A stretch of DNA of 64,000 bases from Promethearchaeota archaeon (GCA_019058365.1 JAHPZE010000001.1:310001-374000), one strand, 5' to 3'. Shown: positions 53,955 through 62,575, counted from the first letter of the stretch. Numbers and translations: made by a program. Notes: a model not told the origin generated them from the sequence alone.

Positions 53955-54335
53955 GTGAGTAAAATAACCGATATAGACGCGAATGATGATGCGATTAAAC
54001 GATTAGGAAAATTAGTACCTGTATATATAATCTCACTTTTAGGGTTTGTTTCATCATTTTTTCAACCCCTCTATAATGAAGGTCCAGTGTATGCTCAAAT
54101 TGCCATATATATCACGATAATAGCTTCTGTAGTACTTACCATCGTAATTGAACATTGGATTAGAGATGTAAATAATATTCTGCAACTTATACTTGCAGCA
54201 TTAAGTGGGGCACTCTGGTTATTTCTTATTAATTTAAGATATTTCGATTATCAGAATATAACTATGTTATTTATACAATTCGGGATTTCTTTATATACTG
54301 GTATATTAGGCCTTGTTTCTTCGCTTATGAAGTAA
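53955..54335 (+). CDS. Membrane protein, unknown (126 aa)
   Basis: GTG start within AAAGGTGAG. A polar N-terminal helix (SKITDIDANDDAIKRLGKL) is followed by about four hydrophobic spans (VPVYIISLLGFVSSFF, YAQIAIYITIIASVVL, ILAALSGALWLFLI, MLFIQFGISLYTG). No catalytic motif. No family recognised. It lies alone between the debris region and the toxin-antitoxin modules. Confidence 0.5.
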   Translation: MSKITDIDANDDAIKRLGKLVPVYIISLLGFVSSFFQPLYNEGPVYAQIAIYITIIASVVLTIVIEHWIRDVNNILQLILAALSGALWLFLINLRYFDYQNITMLFIQFGISLYTGILGLVSSLMK

Positions 54336-54390
54336 GATTATAAATCATCTACAAAAATTTTTTTTTTTGCCCTATTCTCTGTTAAAATTT

Positions 54391-54422
54391 TCTCCCTCCT
54401 CCATAGTACCTCCTCCTAAAAG
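54391..54422. repeat. Element R1 (C/T-rich repeat, copy 1 of 3)
   Basis: TCTCCCTCCTCCATAGTACC followed by TCCTCCTAAAAG. Compared with R2 and R3 the consensus is about TCCCTCCCCCGTGGTGCC, then CTTCCTCCTAAAAG. It lies 22 nt beyond the 3' end of the first PIN toxin gene. The repeat is imperfect (R1 and R2 differ at roughly 7 positions plus two single-base gaps). Confidence 0.45.
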
Positions 54423-54443
54423 AATAAGAAATGAGAGATGAAT

Positions 54444-54863
54444 TTAGATCTTTAAAAAATCAGTTTTTTTAATTAAGTCTTCTGTCGTGAACACTGTTAT
54501 TTCTTCTTGGTTTTGTTTTAATCTTCTATCATTTGACCATATATAAGATTTAAGTGCCAATGCAAGAGCCACATATATTGTATCTTTAGGATCGGGAGAG
54601 ATTTTTCCAGCTTTATCCATAAAAGGGATTATCTCCTTTTTTGAAATAACCGTGATCTGCTCTTTTAATAAATCTAAGAATTGGTTAAATTCTTTACGGG
54701 ATCGGTGAGTCTTCTTGAGAATGAGTTCTTCATATTTAGCAAATTCGTTGAATAAGAATTCGGGAGCAAAAAGTTGTAATTTATCGTTAATTATGAGCTC
54801 AGCAGTCGATCCCTTTTTTATTAAAGCAGCAAAAAGGATATTAGCATCAACAACTAATTTCAT
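54444..54863 (-). CDS. PIN-domain toxin (VapC-like), module 1
   Basis: 139 residues. The N-terminal MKLVVDANILFAALI carries the first catalytic Asp. ELILKKTHRSRKEF lies mid-protein, ISPDPKDTIYVALALALKSYIWSNDRRL holds the two later acidic residues, and TVFTTEDL is C-terminal. PIN domains are Mg-dependent RNases. Its start is 3 nt after the stop of the upstream RHH-like antitoxin, typical of a VapBC-type pair. Cytoplasmic. RNA target unknown. Confidence 0.82.
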   Translation of the reverse strand: MKLVVDANILFAALIKKGSTAELIINDKLQLFAPEFLFNEFAKYEELILKKTHRSRKEFNQFLDLLKEQITVISKKEIIPFMDKAGKISPDPKDTIYVALALALKSYIWSNDRRLKQNQEEITVFTTEDLIKKTDFLKI

Positions 54864-54866
54864 TTT

Positions 54867-55091
54867 TTATTCGCTCTTATAGTGTTTTAATAAGAGTTCA
54901 CTTATTTCTCTTCCAAGATTTAAAGCGTCTTCTGGAGATATTTCACTATCAATTCGAAAAGTTTTCATAAAATTTAATTGTGCAATCTTTTTTTTGATTG
55001 AATCTCTTGCTACTTCAGACCAATTAATTTCTGGGAAATCTTCCATCATTTTTTTTAATTCATTGGGAATTGATAAAGTTAGATTTGCCAT
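54867..55091 (-). CDS. Ribbon-helix-helix-like antitoxin, module 1
   Basis: 74 residues. LTLSIPNELKKMMEDFPEINWSEVARDSIKKKI has the strand-helix-helix form of RHH DNA-binding antitoxins, and the C-terminal helix (EISPEDALNLGREISELLLKHYKSE) would bind the toxin. Its gene directly precedes the PIN toxin, on one transcript. Expected to repress its own promoter and neutralise the nuclease. Confidence 0.75.
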   Translation of the reverse strand: MANLTLSIPNELKKMMEDFPEINWSEVARDSIKKKIAQLNFMKTFRIDSEISPEDALNLGREISELLLKHYKSE

Positions 55092-55231
55092 TTTAATTTT
55101 AGTTTGTATATTTTTTATTATGTGAATATATGTGAATACACATATTAATAATTATCCAGAAATTATTTTTTATAAAAATAAAATATTCTTGAATTTTACT
55201 AATAATGTAAAATTTACTTATTATTCCCTTT

Positions 55232-55266
55232 ATTGCCCTCCCCCGTGATGCCTTCCTCCTAAAAAG
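55232..55266. repeat. Element R2 (C/T-rich repeat, copy 2 of 3)
   Basis: ATTGCCCTCCCCCGTGATGCC, then TTCCTCCTAAAAAG. It lies between the two toxin-antitoxin modules: about 140 nt upstream of antitoxin 1 and about 120 nt beyond the stop of PIN toxin 2. On the minus strand it is purine-rich with AGGAGG and GGGGGAGGG. Same orientation as R1 and R3. Confidence 0.5.
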
Positions 55267-55384
55267 TTAAATTATCAACTAATACCTTGTTTTAGGGGTC
55301 TAAAATGAAGTATTTTTTAAATTCCTTGATAAATAATCAAATACTCCAACAATTTTGTAACCCAATACTTCAAGAATCTATAAA

Positions 55385-55888
55385 CTATGAATCAATTGAT
55401 TTAAGACTCTTTAAATCTTCTGAGAGGTCATTGAACCAAAAACGGAAGTTCTCATTAATCTCTCTTATTTTTCTGATTAAAAAGGGGATTGTATTAATTT
55501 GATCAAAAAATGAACTATCCATGGTAATAATACAATCACATTCACAAATAGCAGTGGCAAAAATTAAGCAATCAATTGTATCATTATGAATTGTTTTTAA
55601 TTGAGATGCCAATTCAATAATTAATGGATTATCCGTAAACGATTTTTTTGTTTGGCGTATGTCGTTTTGAATGGCATCAATTCCAATCCTTATATCTTGT
55701 GATGTTACTCTATTTTTTTGAGATGAAAGCTTTAATCCCTTCGCTGTGAGTTCAAAAATAGTTAGATTTGAGTAAAAATATTCATTAGATGTTTTGGATA
55801 AGAGATTGACCAAGACAGTTTGAGGAATATTTTCAATCCCGATTTTAATGAGGGGTAGAAAGTAAGAAGTATCAATAAGAATCTTCAT
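55385..55888 (-). CDS. PIN-domain toxin, module 2
   Basis: 167 residues. MKILIDTSYFLPLIKIG gives the first Asp of a PIN site; NLTIFELTAKGLKL carries the Glu; HNDTIDCLIFATAICECDCIITMDSSFFDQI holds the last acidic residues. A longer family member than the module 1 toxin. Its start overlaps the AbrB-like antitoxin stop by 4 nt, so the two are translated together. Probable Mg-dependent RNase. Confidence 0.8.
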   Translation of the reverse strand: MKILIDTSYFLPLIKIGIENIPQTVLVNLLSKTSNEYFYSNLTIFELTAKGLKLSSQKNRVTSQDIRIGIDAIQNDIRQTKKSFTDNPLIIELASQLKTIHNDTIDCLIFATAICECDCIITMDSSFFDQINTIPFLIRKIREINENFRFWFNDLSEDLKSLKSIDS

Positions 55889-56136
55889 AATTCATAGTCT
55901 TCAGTCAATTCCTCCTTAAATTGTTTCCATGCATGATAACTTATTTTAGTTTTAGGCGGAGTATTTAATATTTCTTCTATAGAATGAAGTTTTCTTATGA
56001 TTAATTGATCTTGATGAGTATATAATAAAATAGGCTGATTAGGTTCAAATCCGAGTCTTTTTCTAATTTCCTTGGGAGGAAAAATTTCTCCTTTTGATCC
56101 AATTTTTAAAACTATTGCATCAGAATGAGTTGTCAT
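55885..56136 (-). CDS. AbrB/SpoVT-like antitoxin, module 2
   Basis: 83 residues. IVLKIGSKGEIFPPKEIRKRLGFEPNQPILLYTHQDQLIIRKL is a swapped-hairpin AbrB domain (G-E/I-x-PK-E-R-LG). The C-terminal part (PPKTKISYHAWKQFKEELTEDYEL) is the likely toxin-binding tail. Pairs with the PIN toxin at 55385. Confidence 0.82.
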   Translation of the reverse strand: MTTHSDAIVLKIGSKGEIFPPKEIRKRLGFEPNQPILLYTHQDQLIIRKLHSIEEILNTPPKTKISYHAWKQFKEELTEDYEL

Positions 56137-56200
56137 GATAAAGTAATATATACTCGAAATATTTAAATTTTTCGAGTCAATAAAATTTTACTTATTTTAC

Positions 56201-56234
56201 CATCTCCCTCCCCCGCGGTGTCTCTTGTTAAAAG
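56201..56234. repeat. Element R3 (C/T-rich repeat, copy 3 of 3)
   Basis: CATCTCCCTCCCCCGCGGTG, then TCTCTTGTTAAAAG. About 65 nt upstream of the AbrB-like antitoxin start. The central CCCTCCCCCG is identical to R2. With R1 and R2 it brackets both toxin-antitoxin modules. Confidence 0.45.
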
Positions 56235-56248
56235 GATGTTAAGAGATT

Positions 56249-56269
56249 AAGTGAAAAAAGCTTTCACTT
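56249..56269. terminator. 8-bp hairpin with T-run
   Basis: AAGTGAAA, five bases, then TTTCACTT, followed on the plus strand by TTATTTTT. It lies between feoB (3' end at 56421, minus) and the antitoxin operon (start 56136, minus). It could end the feoB transcript or act as an operator. 56270-56420 otherwise shows nothing. Confidence 0.4.
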
Positions 56270-56420
56270 TTATTTTTCCGACTAGTTTATCCAACATCAC
56301 TTAGGATATCAGAAAAAATCTCTCTCATACCTTTAAATTCTTTTTGTTATTTAAGACTAGAAAGGAGTTCAAGTTTCTAATTTTTAATGCAAGACATGAT
56401 AATGATTTTACTGTTAAAAT

Positions 56421-58574
56421 TTATAAATTTGTCAGAAAGAAAAATCCCCAATTCAGTATTCCTCCGATTAATAAAGCAAATCCTATTTCCAGACCAGCTA
56501 TTTGTAAAGCATATTTCCAATTAGTCTCTTTAGCAATTATAACTATAGTAGCAAAGCACGGGATGTAAAGCATTGTTACTAAACTAAATACAATCATCTG
56601 GAAGGGAGAAAGTAATCCTAAAAGAGTTGCGCTCATAGAATTTGCTAATAAAGCTAATAAAACTAATGTTAATTCCTTCCTGAGAATCCCATATATTAAA
56701 AAGATACCAGTAATAGGAGGTAAACCTAACCAGAAAACAGTAATTGGTGATAAAATAAGATTGACAGGATCTAATAATCGAAACATAAATAAAATCTCCA
56801 ATATAACTCCTGATACAATAATAATGGGCATTGCTTTATAGACGAATTCTTTAGTTCTTACCCAAGTTTGTTTTATAATTACGGAATAATTTGGAACACG
56901 ATATTCATGCATTTCCATTATTAGTTCTGTACATTCACCAGGTAAAATCTTATTCAATATTTTGCCGACAATTATTATTACAATAAAATTTATCCCAAAT
57001 AATATCAACACCCAAGTTACACCTAAGTATCGTCCTACTAATCCTAACACTACAGTCATTACCGCTGCACATGGAATTAAAGATGTTAAAGCAATTGAGA
57101 TTTTCTTTTCTCGTTCAGTTTCCATTATTCTACATCCAGTACAGGCGGGAACATTACATCCAAACCCTAATATCATAGGGATGATTGTTTTCCCATGGAC
57201 ACCTAAGAAATGCATGAATCTATCCATGAGATATGCTGCTCGTGGTAGATAGCCCGAATCCTGCAAAATTTCGATAATTAAAAAGAAAGGAATAACATAC
57301 ACCAAAACACCACCCACTGCTCCAAAAATGCCTCCTACGCCGCCTTCCCAAAATATCTTAACCCCCAAATCATTCTCACTGTAGATCTTATAAATAAAAC
57401 TACTCAAACCGTTAAAAATATCTTCAATTTTTCCTCCAAGGAAATTTCCAATAATGAAAGTAAAGGTATATATTCCTATAAGGATTAAAATTAAGATAAT
57501 ATAACCCCAAACAGAATGTGTAGTTATATGATCTAATCTCTCAGCCCAAATAATTCTTTTTTCATCATGAGCTTTAACAATGACAACTTCTTCAATAATT
57601 TTATGTATATTTGTATAAATTTCAGAAGAGATGATTGTACTTATATCTTCTCCATGTAATTCTTCTAATTCTTTTCGATAATTTTCTGCTAAATCAATTA
57701 TATATGTGGTTTCTTGGTTAACTTTAAATATTTTTTCAATTTCTTCATCGTTTTCTATAAGCTTAATAGCTAAGAATCTTGAAGGGTAATTAAATCTTGA
57801 AAAATGTTCTGAATATGATTCAATGTTTTTAATTAAATCATTTACTCTAGTTTCTACTTCTTTACCATATGTTAATATTGAATATAAATCTGGAAACTGG
57901 AAATCTTTTTTAGTAGATGAATGATTTTTAATTTTTTTATCATCATGAGAAAGTTCTTCATGAATTTTTTTTCCATCCTGATTATAATGTGAAGTAGGCT
58001 GGTGATAAACTACTAATTCAATTGCTTCTTCAAGTAATTGGTGAACTCCCTTACCATGAACGGCTACAACAGGAATAACGGGCAATTTGAAAATTTCTTC
58101 TAGCTTTTTAAAATTTAATATTAGATTTCTTTTTAATAAGATATCCATCTGATTAATAGCTAGTATCATTGGCACTTTTAGTTCTAATAGTTGAAATGTA
58201 AAAAATAAATTGCGTTCTAGATTTGTCGCATCTATTACATTAATAATAACATCTACTTCTTCTGAGACTATATACTCTCTACTAATAATTTCTTCTAGCG
58301 AGTAGGTTGACAGGGAATAAATTCCTGGTAAATCTACAATATTAAATCGATACCCTAAAAAATTCAAATTCCCTTCCATTTTTTCTACAGTTTTTCCAGG
58401 CCAATTTCCTATAGTTTGAGAAAGTCCTGTAAGTTGATTAAAAATTACCGATTTTCCAACATTTGCATTACCAGCTAAAGCAATATTAATAATACTTTTA
58501 AAATTCTTAGTTTCTTTTTTTTGCTTATTTACTGATTTAATGATTCTCATTTTTCTCAACAAAAAGATAACCAA
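56421..58574 (-). CDS. feoB: Ferrous iron transporter FeoB
   Basis: 717 residues. The N-terminal GTPase has G1 GNANVGKSVIFNQLTG near 33, G3 DLPGIYSL and G4 NQMD. A soluble spacer follows (about 190-330), then the membrane part with the Gate motifs PFFLIIEILQDSGYLPR and GCNVPACTGCRIMETE plus a second PVTGI-like repeat (FWLGLPPITGIFLIYG). FeoB carries Fe(II) into the cytoplasm under anoxic conditions. feoA lies 36 nt upstream on the same strand. The promoter region holds two TGAATAATNATTCA palindromes. Confidence 0.95.
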   Translation of the reverse strand: MVIFLLRKMRIIKSVNKQKKETKNFKSIINIALAGNANVGKSVIFNQLTGLSQTIGNWPGKTVEKMEGNLNFLGYRFNIVDLPGIYSLSTYSLEEIISREYIVSEEVDVIINVIDATNLERNLFFTFQLLELKVPMILAINQMDILLKRNLILNFKKLEEIFKLPVIPVVAVHGKGVHQLLEEAIELVVYHQPTSHYNQDGKKIHEELSHDDKKIKNHSSTKKDFQFPDLYSILTYGKEVETRVNDLIKNIESYSEHFSRFNYPSRFLAIKLIENDEEIEKIFKVNQETTYIIDLAENYRKELEELHGEDISTIISSEIYTNIHKIIEEVVIVKAHDEKRIIWAERLDHITTHSVWGYIILILILIGIYTFTFIIGNFLGGKIEDIFNGLSSFIYKIYSENDLGVKIFWEGGVGGIFGAVGGVLVYVIPFFLIIEILQDSGYLPRAAYLMDRFMHFLGVHGKTIIPMILGFGCNVPACTGCRIMETEREKKISIALTSLIPCAAVMTVVLGLVGRYLGVTWVLILFGINFIVIIIVGKILNKILPGECTELIMEMHEYRVPNYSVIIKQTWVRTKEFVYKAMPIIIVSGVILEILFMFRLLDPVNLILSPITVFWLGLPPITGIFLIYGILRKELTLVLLALLANSMSATLLGLLSPFQMIVFSLVTMLYIPCFATIVIIAKETNWKYALQIAGLEIGFALLIGGILNWGFFFLTNL

Positions 58575-58610
58575 TATATTAATGAAAAAATTATTAGTTT
58601 GTTTTAAAAA

Positions 58611-58901
58611 TTATTTAGAATTTTCAGGTATAACAATTATTCTAGCTGCTAACCCTCTTCCAATTACTAATAAAGATCCTTTCACGATTATTTCAATAGG
58701 CCCTCGAAAAGGAGCAGCTTTTCTTTTTATGATTATAACACCTGGAATAATTCCTAAATTAGCAAGTCTTCTTTTAGCATGGTAACCTGCATCTACTCTT
58801 AATACTTTAAGTTTTTCACCAATTGTACAATCCATCAAACGTTTTATCAAATGTATACCCTTGTTATACTCTTGAAAAGATTTTTTGAATTTTGAATCCA
58901 T
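58611..58901 (-). CDS. feoA: FeoA-like SH3 domain protein
   Basis: 96 residues. The FeoA pattern is clear: DCTIGEKLKVLRVDAGYHAKRRLANLGIIPG, then VIIIKRKAAPFRGPIEIIVKGSLLVIGRGLAARI. A 25-residue N-terminal extension precedes it; a shorter start is possible. FeoA binds the FeoB GTPase and is needed for iron uptake. First gene of the feoAB operon, facing the DUF5320/DtxR genes across a shared upstream region. Confidence 0.9.
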   Translation of the reverse strand: MDSKFKKSFQEYNKGIHLIKRLMDCTIGEKLKVLRVDAGYHAKRRLANLGIIPGVIIIKRKAAPFRGPIEIIVKGSLLVIGRGLAARIIVIPENSK

Positions 58902-59148
58902 GATAATTATTAGTTGATAAAAACTTTTTTTCTCAATTAAATTATGTATTTTCTCATTTATAAAGTTATTAGTTATACCTAAAAAAAGAGGTTTTTTCTT
59001 TAGTTTCTTATAGCTATTTATAGAATAAAGAAAATAATTAACCTAAAAATAATAAGTGAATTCCATAATTCGCAAAATTAAAGAAATCGTAAAGATTCTC
59101 TACATATTATTATAAGACAATGAAAGAAAAATTTTAATAGAATTATTC

Positions 59149-59162
59149 TGAATAATGATTCA
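59149..59162. promoter_or_regulatory. Metal-box palindrome copy 1 (TGAATAATGATTCA)
   Basis: An inverted repeat TGAAT-N4-ATTCA, exactly 60 bp from copy 2, in the region between feoA (start 58901, minus) and the DUF5320 gene (start 59299, plus). A DtxR-type metal regulator is encoded at 59723, so this is a candidate operator for it. Copy 3 lies at 62576. Confidence 0.6.
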
Positions 59163-59208
59163 TAATAGAATTCTTTCTAAATGCATTCTATTCAAAAATG
59201 GAGGATAA

Positions 59209-59222
59209 TGAATAATCATTCA
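59209..59222. promoter_or_regulatory. Metal-box palindrome copy 2 (TGAATAATCATTCA)
   Basis: Embedded in ATAATGAATAATCATTCA, it matches copy 3 at nearly every position over 22 bp. It lies 77 nt before the DUF5320 start and is followed by a TTAATTAAAAAAAA stretch that could be the promoter. Fits autoregulation of the DUF5320-DtxR operon. Confidence 0.6.
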
Positions 59223-59298
59223 ATAACATTTAAAAGTTACCATTACTTATATTTAATTAAAAAAAAATAATAAAATTTTAAGAGGTGAAAGAATCAAT

Positions 59299-59679
59299 AT
59301 GCCATGGGGAGATAGAACTGGACCAAGAGGATTAGGTCCAATGACAGGCAGAGCTTTAGGATATTGTTCGGGTTATGATACACCAGGATATACAAAAGGT
59401 CCTGGAATGGGTTTTGGTCGTGGCTGGGGTGGTGGTAGAGGTTGGGGACGTGGTAGAGGATTAGGGTATGGTAGAGCTTGGGGTGGGGGTTATAGAAGTC
59501 CTGTTTATGCTCCTGCTTATACATCATATACACCTGGAGTTATTCCACAAATTAGTCCAGAAAATCAATTATCAATGCTAAAACAAGAAAAAAGTTACCT
59601 AGAATCAGAAATGAATGGTATTAAAAGCTCGTTAGACGATATCTCTAAAAGAATTGCTGAATTGGAAAAAGAAGAATAA
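59299..59679 (+). CDS. DUF5320 Gly/Arg-rich small protein
   Basis: 126 residues. MPWGDRTGPRGLGPMTGRALGYCSGYDTPG is the hallmark of DUF5320. A Gly/Arg/Trp-rich middle follows, then a C-terminal coiled coil (NQLSMLKQEKSYLESEMNGIKSSLDDISKRIAELEKEE). DUF5320 genes commonly sit beside NifX-like, Mrp and ferredoxin-MinD genes in anaerobes, as here; the role is unproven, and metal cluster handling is the usual suspicion. GAGGTGA upstream. Followed after 43 nt by the DtxR-type gene, same operon. Confidence 0.85.
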   Translation: MPWGDRTGPRGLGPMTGRALGYCSGYDTPGYTKGPGMGFGRGWGGGRGWGRGRGLGYGRAWGGGYRSPVYAPAYTSYTPGVIPQISPENQLSMLKQEKSYLESEMNGIKSSLDDISKRIAELEKEE

Positions 59680-59722
59680 TTCTTTTTTATTTTTTTTTAC
59701 TTTTTAAGAGGTAGATGGCCAA

Positions 59723-60103
59723 ATGATTGAGATTCATGAAAGTTATGAAAATTATTTAAAAGCAATATATTTAATCTCTAAAAGAAATAAAGGTGGGTGG
59801 GTATGCAATTCAGAGATTTCAAATTACCTAAATGTTAAACCCCCTTCTGTAACTGACATGTTATATAAATTAAAGGCAGGAGACTTAATAGATTGGAGTC
59901 CAAGAAAATCTTTAAGATTAACGAAAAAAGGAAAAATAATCGCTCAAGATGTAATTAAAAGCTATAAGAATTTATGTAATTTTTTTAGGAATGTTTTAAA
60001 AATAGAAAACAGAAATTTAATAAAAAAATTATCTTGTGAAATTGAGCATCATTTAACTCCAGAAGTATCTGATGCTTTAGAAGATCTACTTCTTGAATAT
60101 TAG
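59723..60103 (+). CDS. DtxR/MntR-type metal-dependent regulator
   Basis: 126 residues. The N-terminal winged helix ESYENYLKAIYLISKRNKGGWVCNSEISNYLNVKPPSVTDMLYKLK is the DtxR core. The C-terminal dimerisation/metal domain has EIEHHLTPEVSDALEDLL, with the paired His. There is no SH3 domain, so it is of the short MntR-like type. In operon with DUF5320, opposite feoAB. Likely represses transport or cluster genes when Fe(II) or Mn(II) is bound; the TGAATAATNATTCA palindromes are its likely sites. Confidence 0.85.
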   Translation: MIEIHESYENYLKAIYLISKRNKGGWVCNSEISNYLNVKPPSVTDMLYKLKAGDLIDWSPRKSLRLTKKGKIIAQDVIKSYKNLCNFFRNVLKIENRNLIKKLSCEIEHHLTPEVSDALEDLLLEY

Positions 60104-60129
60104 TAAAATTTAATTTTATATTTATAAAA

Positions 60130-61077
60130 TCAATTCTTATCCTTATTTAAATTTAATTTCCAAAAGATTTGCTTATTATAGAGAGTATCTATAATCTTTT
60201 TTTGAGATTTAAGTTTTTTTAACTGTGAAATAATTTTATCTTCATCAAAATTAGAAGAAGAAAATGTTTCAATAATTTGATCTTGCCTCATTGGATGTCT
60301 CTCTAGTATTGATAAAACTTCTTTTTCGAAATCTGATGAATAAATATTGAATTTTCCTACCTCCGGAAAATTAATATTAGTGTAATCAACGAAGATTTCA
60401 TTTAAGATTGAAAGTATGCTCTTATCAGGAATTTTTACCCATTTTTCTACTGGGGGCCTTATCGGAACATTTATATCAATTCTATCTGGTTTTATCAACT
60501 CTAGTTTTTCTTTAATTTTTAATAATTCTTCTTTTGTGTCATTAATCCCTTTCATTAACATTACTTCTATCCAAAATTTACCCATGAATTTTTTCCTAAA
60601 ATCTATAAATCCTTGAATTAGATTATTAAAGCTAATAGAGGGGTGAGGTCGATTTATTCTTATGAATGAGTTTTCATCCCAAGCATCCAAACTTGGTAGA
60701 ACTACATCTGAAGAAATTAACGCATTCTGAACTTCTTTATCATAAAGCAAACTTCCATTAGTAATCACACAAACAGGTTTTTCAGATAACTCTTTAGCTC
60801 TTATGATCAAATCCTTTAAATCTTTATATAGTGTAGGTTCCCCACTCCCTACAAATGTTATATAATCAAATTTATTTTCATTTAATTTGATTGCTTTTTC
60901 GATTTCAGTTAAAATTTCTTTCTTTGGGAAATAATTTTTCCGGATATTAGTAAAGTTGTTTGTTTTTCCTAATTGACAGTAGATACATTGAAAATTACAC
61001 GTTTTAGAAGGAATTGGATCAATCCCTAAGGATTTCCCTAATCTCCTGCTAGGAACAGGTCCATATACATATTTCAT
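60130..61077 (-). CDS. Radical SAM protein
   Basis: 315 residues. YGPVPSRRLGKSLGIDPIPSKTCNFQCIYCQLGKT gives the CxxxCxxC cluster at Cys 27/31/34; GSGEPTLYKDLKDLI is the SAM-binding GEPT block; then NGSLLYDKEVQNAL, RINRPHPSISFNNLIQG and WIEVMLMKGIND. The last 70 residues form a small extra helical domain. This is the MoaA/PflA-like 'Fe-S oxidoreductase' subgroup with unknown substrate. It follows the IscU gene by 22 nt, within an Fe-S gene set. Confidence 0.85.
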   Translation of the reverse strand: MKYVYGPVPSRRLGKSLGIDPIPSKTCNFQCIYCQLGKTNNFTNIRKNYFPKKEILTEIEKAIKLNENKFDYITFVGSGEPTLYKDLKDLIIRAKELSEKPVCVITNGSLLYDKEVQNALISSDVVLPSLDAWDENSFIRINRPHPSISFNNLIQGFIDFRKKFMGKFWIEVMLMKGINDTKEELLKIKEKLELIKPDRIDINVPIRPPVEKWVKIPDKSILSILNEIFVDYTNINFPEVGKFNIYSSDFEKEVLSILERHPMRQDQIIETFSSSNFDEDKIISQLKKLKSQKKIIDTLYNKQIFWKLNLNKDKN

Positions 61078-61099
61078 GTTTTTTTATTGGGAACCCATA

Positions 61100-61582
61100 T
61101 TAAGAACTTTGAATCTTGTATTTCTCAATCGCGTGTTTTAAAGTAGTTACTGCTAATTCAGCACAATGTTTATGATCATCAGGTAAGCCACCTAAAGCAT
61201 TTTCAACATCAATTGGTTGTAAATTCTCAGCAAATTCTAATGCTTGGCCTTCTACCATCATAGTAGTTTGACTTCCCGCTGCTACTGTAGCACCACAGCC
61301 ATCTGTAATAAAATTTGCTTTTTCAATTATACCTTCCTTAATCCTCAGAAAGAATTGCATTGTATCTCCACATGTTCCTTCATATGCATGCCAAACACTT
61401 ATTTCATCATCCTTTGGTTTTCCCCAATTTTTTGGATTTAGAAGTAAATCAACAATATATTTATTATACCGTTTAATTTCCTCTTCAATAATTTCTTTCT
61501 GAATTTCCTCTACCCATTTATCTAAATTGTCTAGTGGCATTTTATGATTACCTATTAAAGGCTTTTTTGATGTACAATGCAT
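61100..61582 (-). CDS. IscU/NifU-like Fe-S scaffold
   Basis: 160 residues. YEGTCGDTMQFFLRIKEG, FITDGCGATVAAGSQTTMMVEGQ and DHKHCAELAVTTLKHAIEKY give the three scaffold cysteines and the intact IscU_N fold. It carries no LPPVK-type motif, so it resembles the archaeal/SufU-like group. Builds 2Fe-2S/4Fe-4S clusters in the cytoplasm for delivery, plausibly through Mrp, which is encoded 44 nt upstream in the same operon. Confidence 0.88.
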   Translation of the reverse strand: MHCTSKKPLIGNHKMPLDNLDKWVEEIQKEIIEEEIKRYNKYIVDLLLNPKNWGKPKDDEISVWHAYEGTCGDTMQFFLRIKEGIIEKANFITDGCGATVAAGSQTTMMVEGQALEFAENLQPIDVENALGGLPDDHKHCAELAVTTLKHAIEKYKIQSS

Positions 61583-61626
61583 TACTTAGGATTAAGTAAT
61601 TTTTAAAATATAAAAAAATTATTCTT

Positions 61627-62526
61627 TTATTTTTCCAATATTTCTCGAATCTTTTTAACCGTTTCTTTAAAAGCCTTTGTCGATATACTATCAGGATATT
61701 TTAATATAAAAGGCATTCCTTGATCTCCCTGCTGACTTACCTCAATTTCGAAAGGAATTTTACCTAATAGTCGAACATTAAAATCTTTCGCCGCTTTTTC
61801 TACTCCTCCTGGAGGATAGAGATCAATATATTCTCCACAATGGGGACAATTAAAACCAGACATGTTTTCAATAATACCAAGTATTTGTCGTTCCATTATC
61901 TGAGCCATCCTTATTGTTTTTCTAGCATCCATTAAAGCAACTTCCTGCGGGGTTGAAACTACTACAACATTCTCATCGGGAATGAGTTGAAGGATATCTA
62001 GCGTTTCATCGCTGGTGCCGGGTGGTAGATCGCAGATCAAATAGTCTAATTCTCCCCAAATTGCTTCGCCTAAAAATTGCCTCACAGCACTCATCTTCAT
62101 TGGACCTCTCCAAATAACTGGTGAGTCTGAACTTTCAATGAGAAATGCCATACTCATTGCTTTAAGATTTAATGGCCCATTTACAGGATAAAATCTTTTT
62201 TTATCAGGATCAACCCTTGGTTTAAGATTTGGATCTACACCCAACATTTTTAATACATTTGGCCCTGTTATATCTACATCTAAGATTCCAACTCTCAGTC
62301 CAACGCTTACTAAACTCATAGCGAGGTTTACAGCTACTGTTGTTTTGCCCACTCCACCTTTACCAGATATAACAACTATTTTATGTTTAATTTTTTCCAT
62401 GTTTTTTTTTATATTTTCTTCTAATTCATCCATCTTTTCTTTCTTTCCTTGCTCGACTGTTTTCTTCAAATCGATATCTGGAATATCTCTTTCTTGAATA
62501 TTCTTGCACCTCTTATTTGTAATCAA
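61627..62526 (-). CDS. Mrp/Nbp35-type Fe-S cluster carrier ATPase (copy 2)
   Basis: 299 residues. Same motifs as the copy at 11957: ISGKGGVGKTTVAVNLAMSL, DVDITGPNVLKMLG, IWRGPMKMSAVRQFLG, DLPPGTSDETLDIL and FNCPHCGEYIDLYPPGG. The two differ mostly in the N-terminal extension (ERDIPDIDLKKTVEQGK here), with about 80 percent or more identity judged by eye. First gene of the mrp-iscU-radical SAM operon. Divergent from the NifX-like gene across palindrome copy 3 (62576-62589), so it is probably metal-regulated. Confidence 0.92.
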   Translation of the reverse strand: MITNKRCKNIQERDIPDIDLKKTVEQGKKEKMDELEENIKKNMEKIKHKIVVISGKGGVGKTTVAVNLAMSLVSVGLRVGILDVDITGPNVLKMLGVDPNLKPRVDPDKKRFYPVNGPLNLKAMSMAFLIESSDSPVIWRGPMKMSAVRQFLGEAIWGELDYLICDLPPGTSDETLDILQLIPDENVVVVSTPQEVALMDARKTIRMAQIMERQILGIIENMSGFNCPHCGEYIDLYPPGGVEKAAKDFNVRLLGKIPFEIEVSQQGDQGMPFILKYPDSISTKAFKETVKKIREILEK

Positions 62527-62575
62527 ATTTAATGGTTAAATTTATATATTTTCAAATTTTGTTAATAATTGATAA

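Noticed and set aside
56040..56053. GGTTCAAATCC-like tRNA T-loop sequence
   Set aside because: It lies inside the AbrB-like antitoxin gene (encoding GFEPNQP) and no cloverleaf can be built around it.
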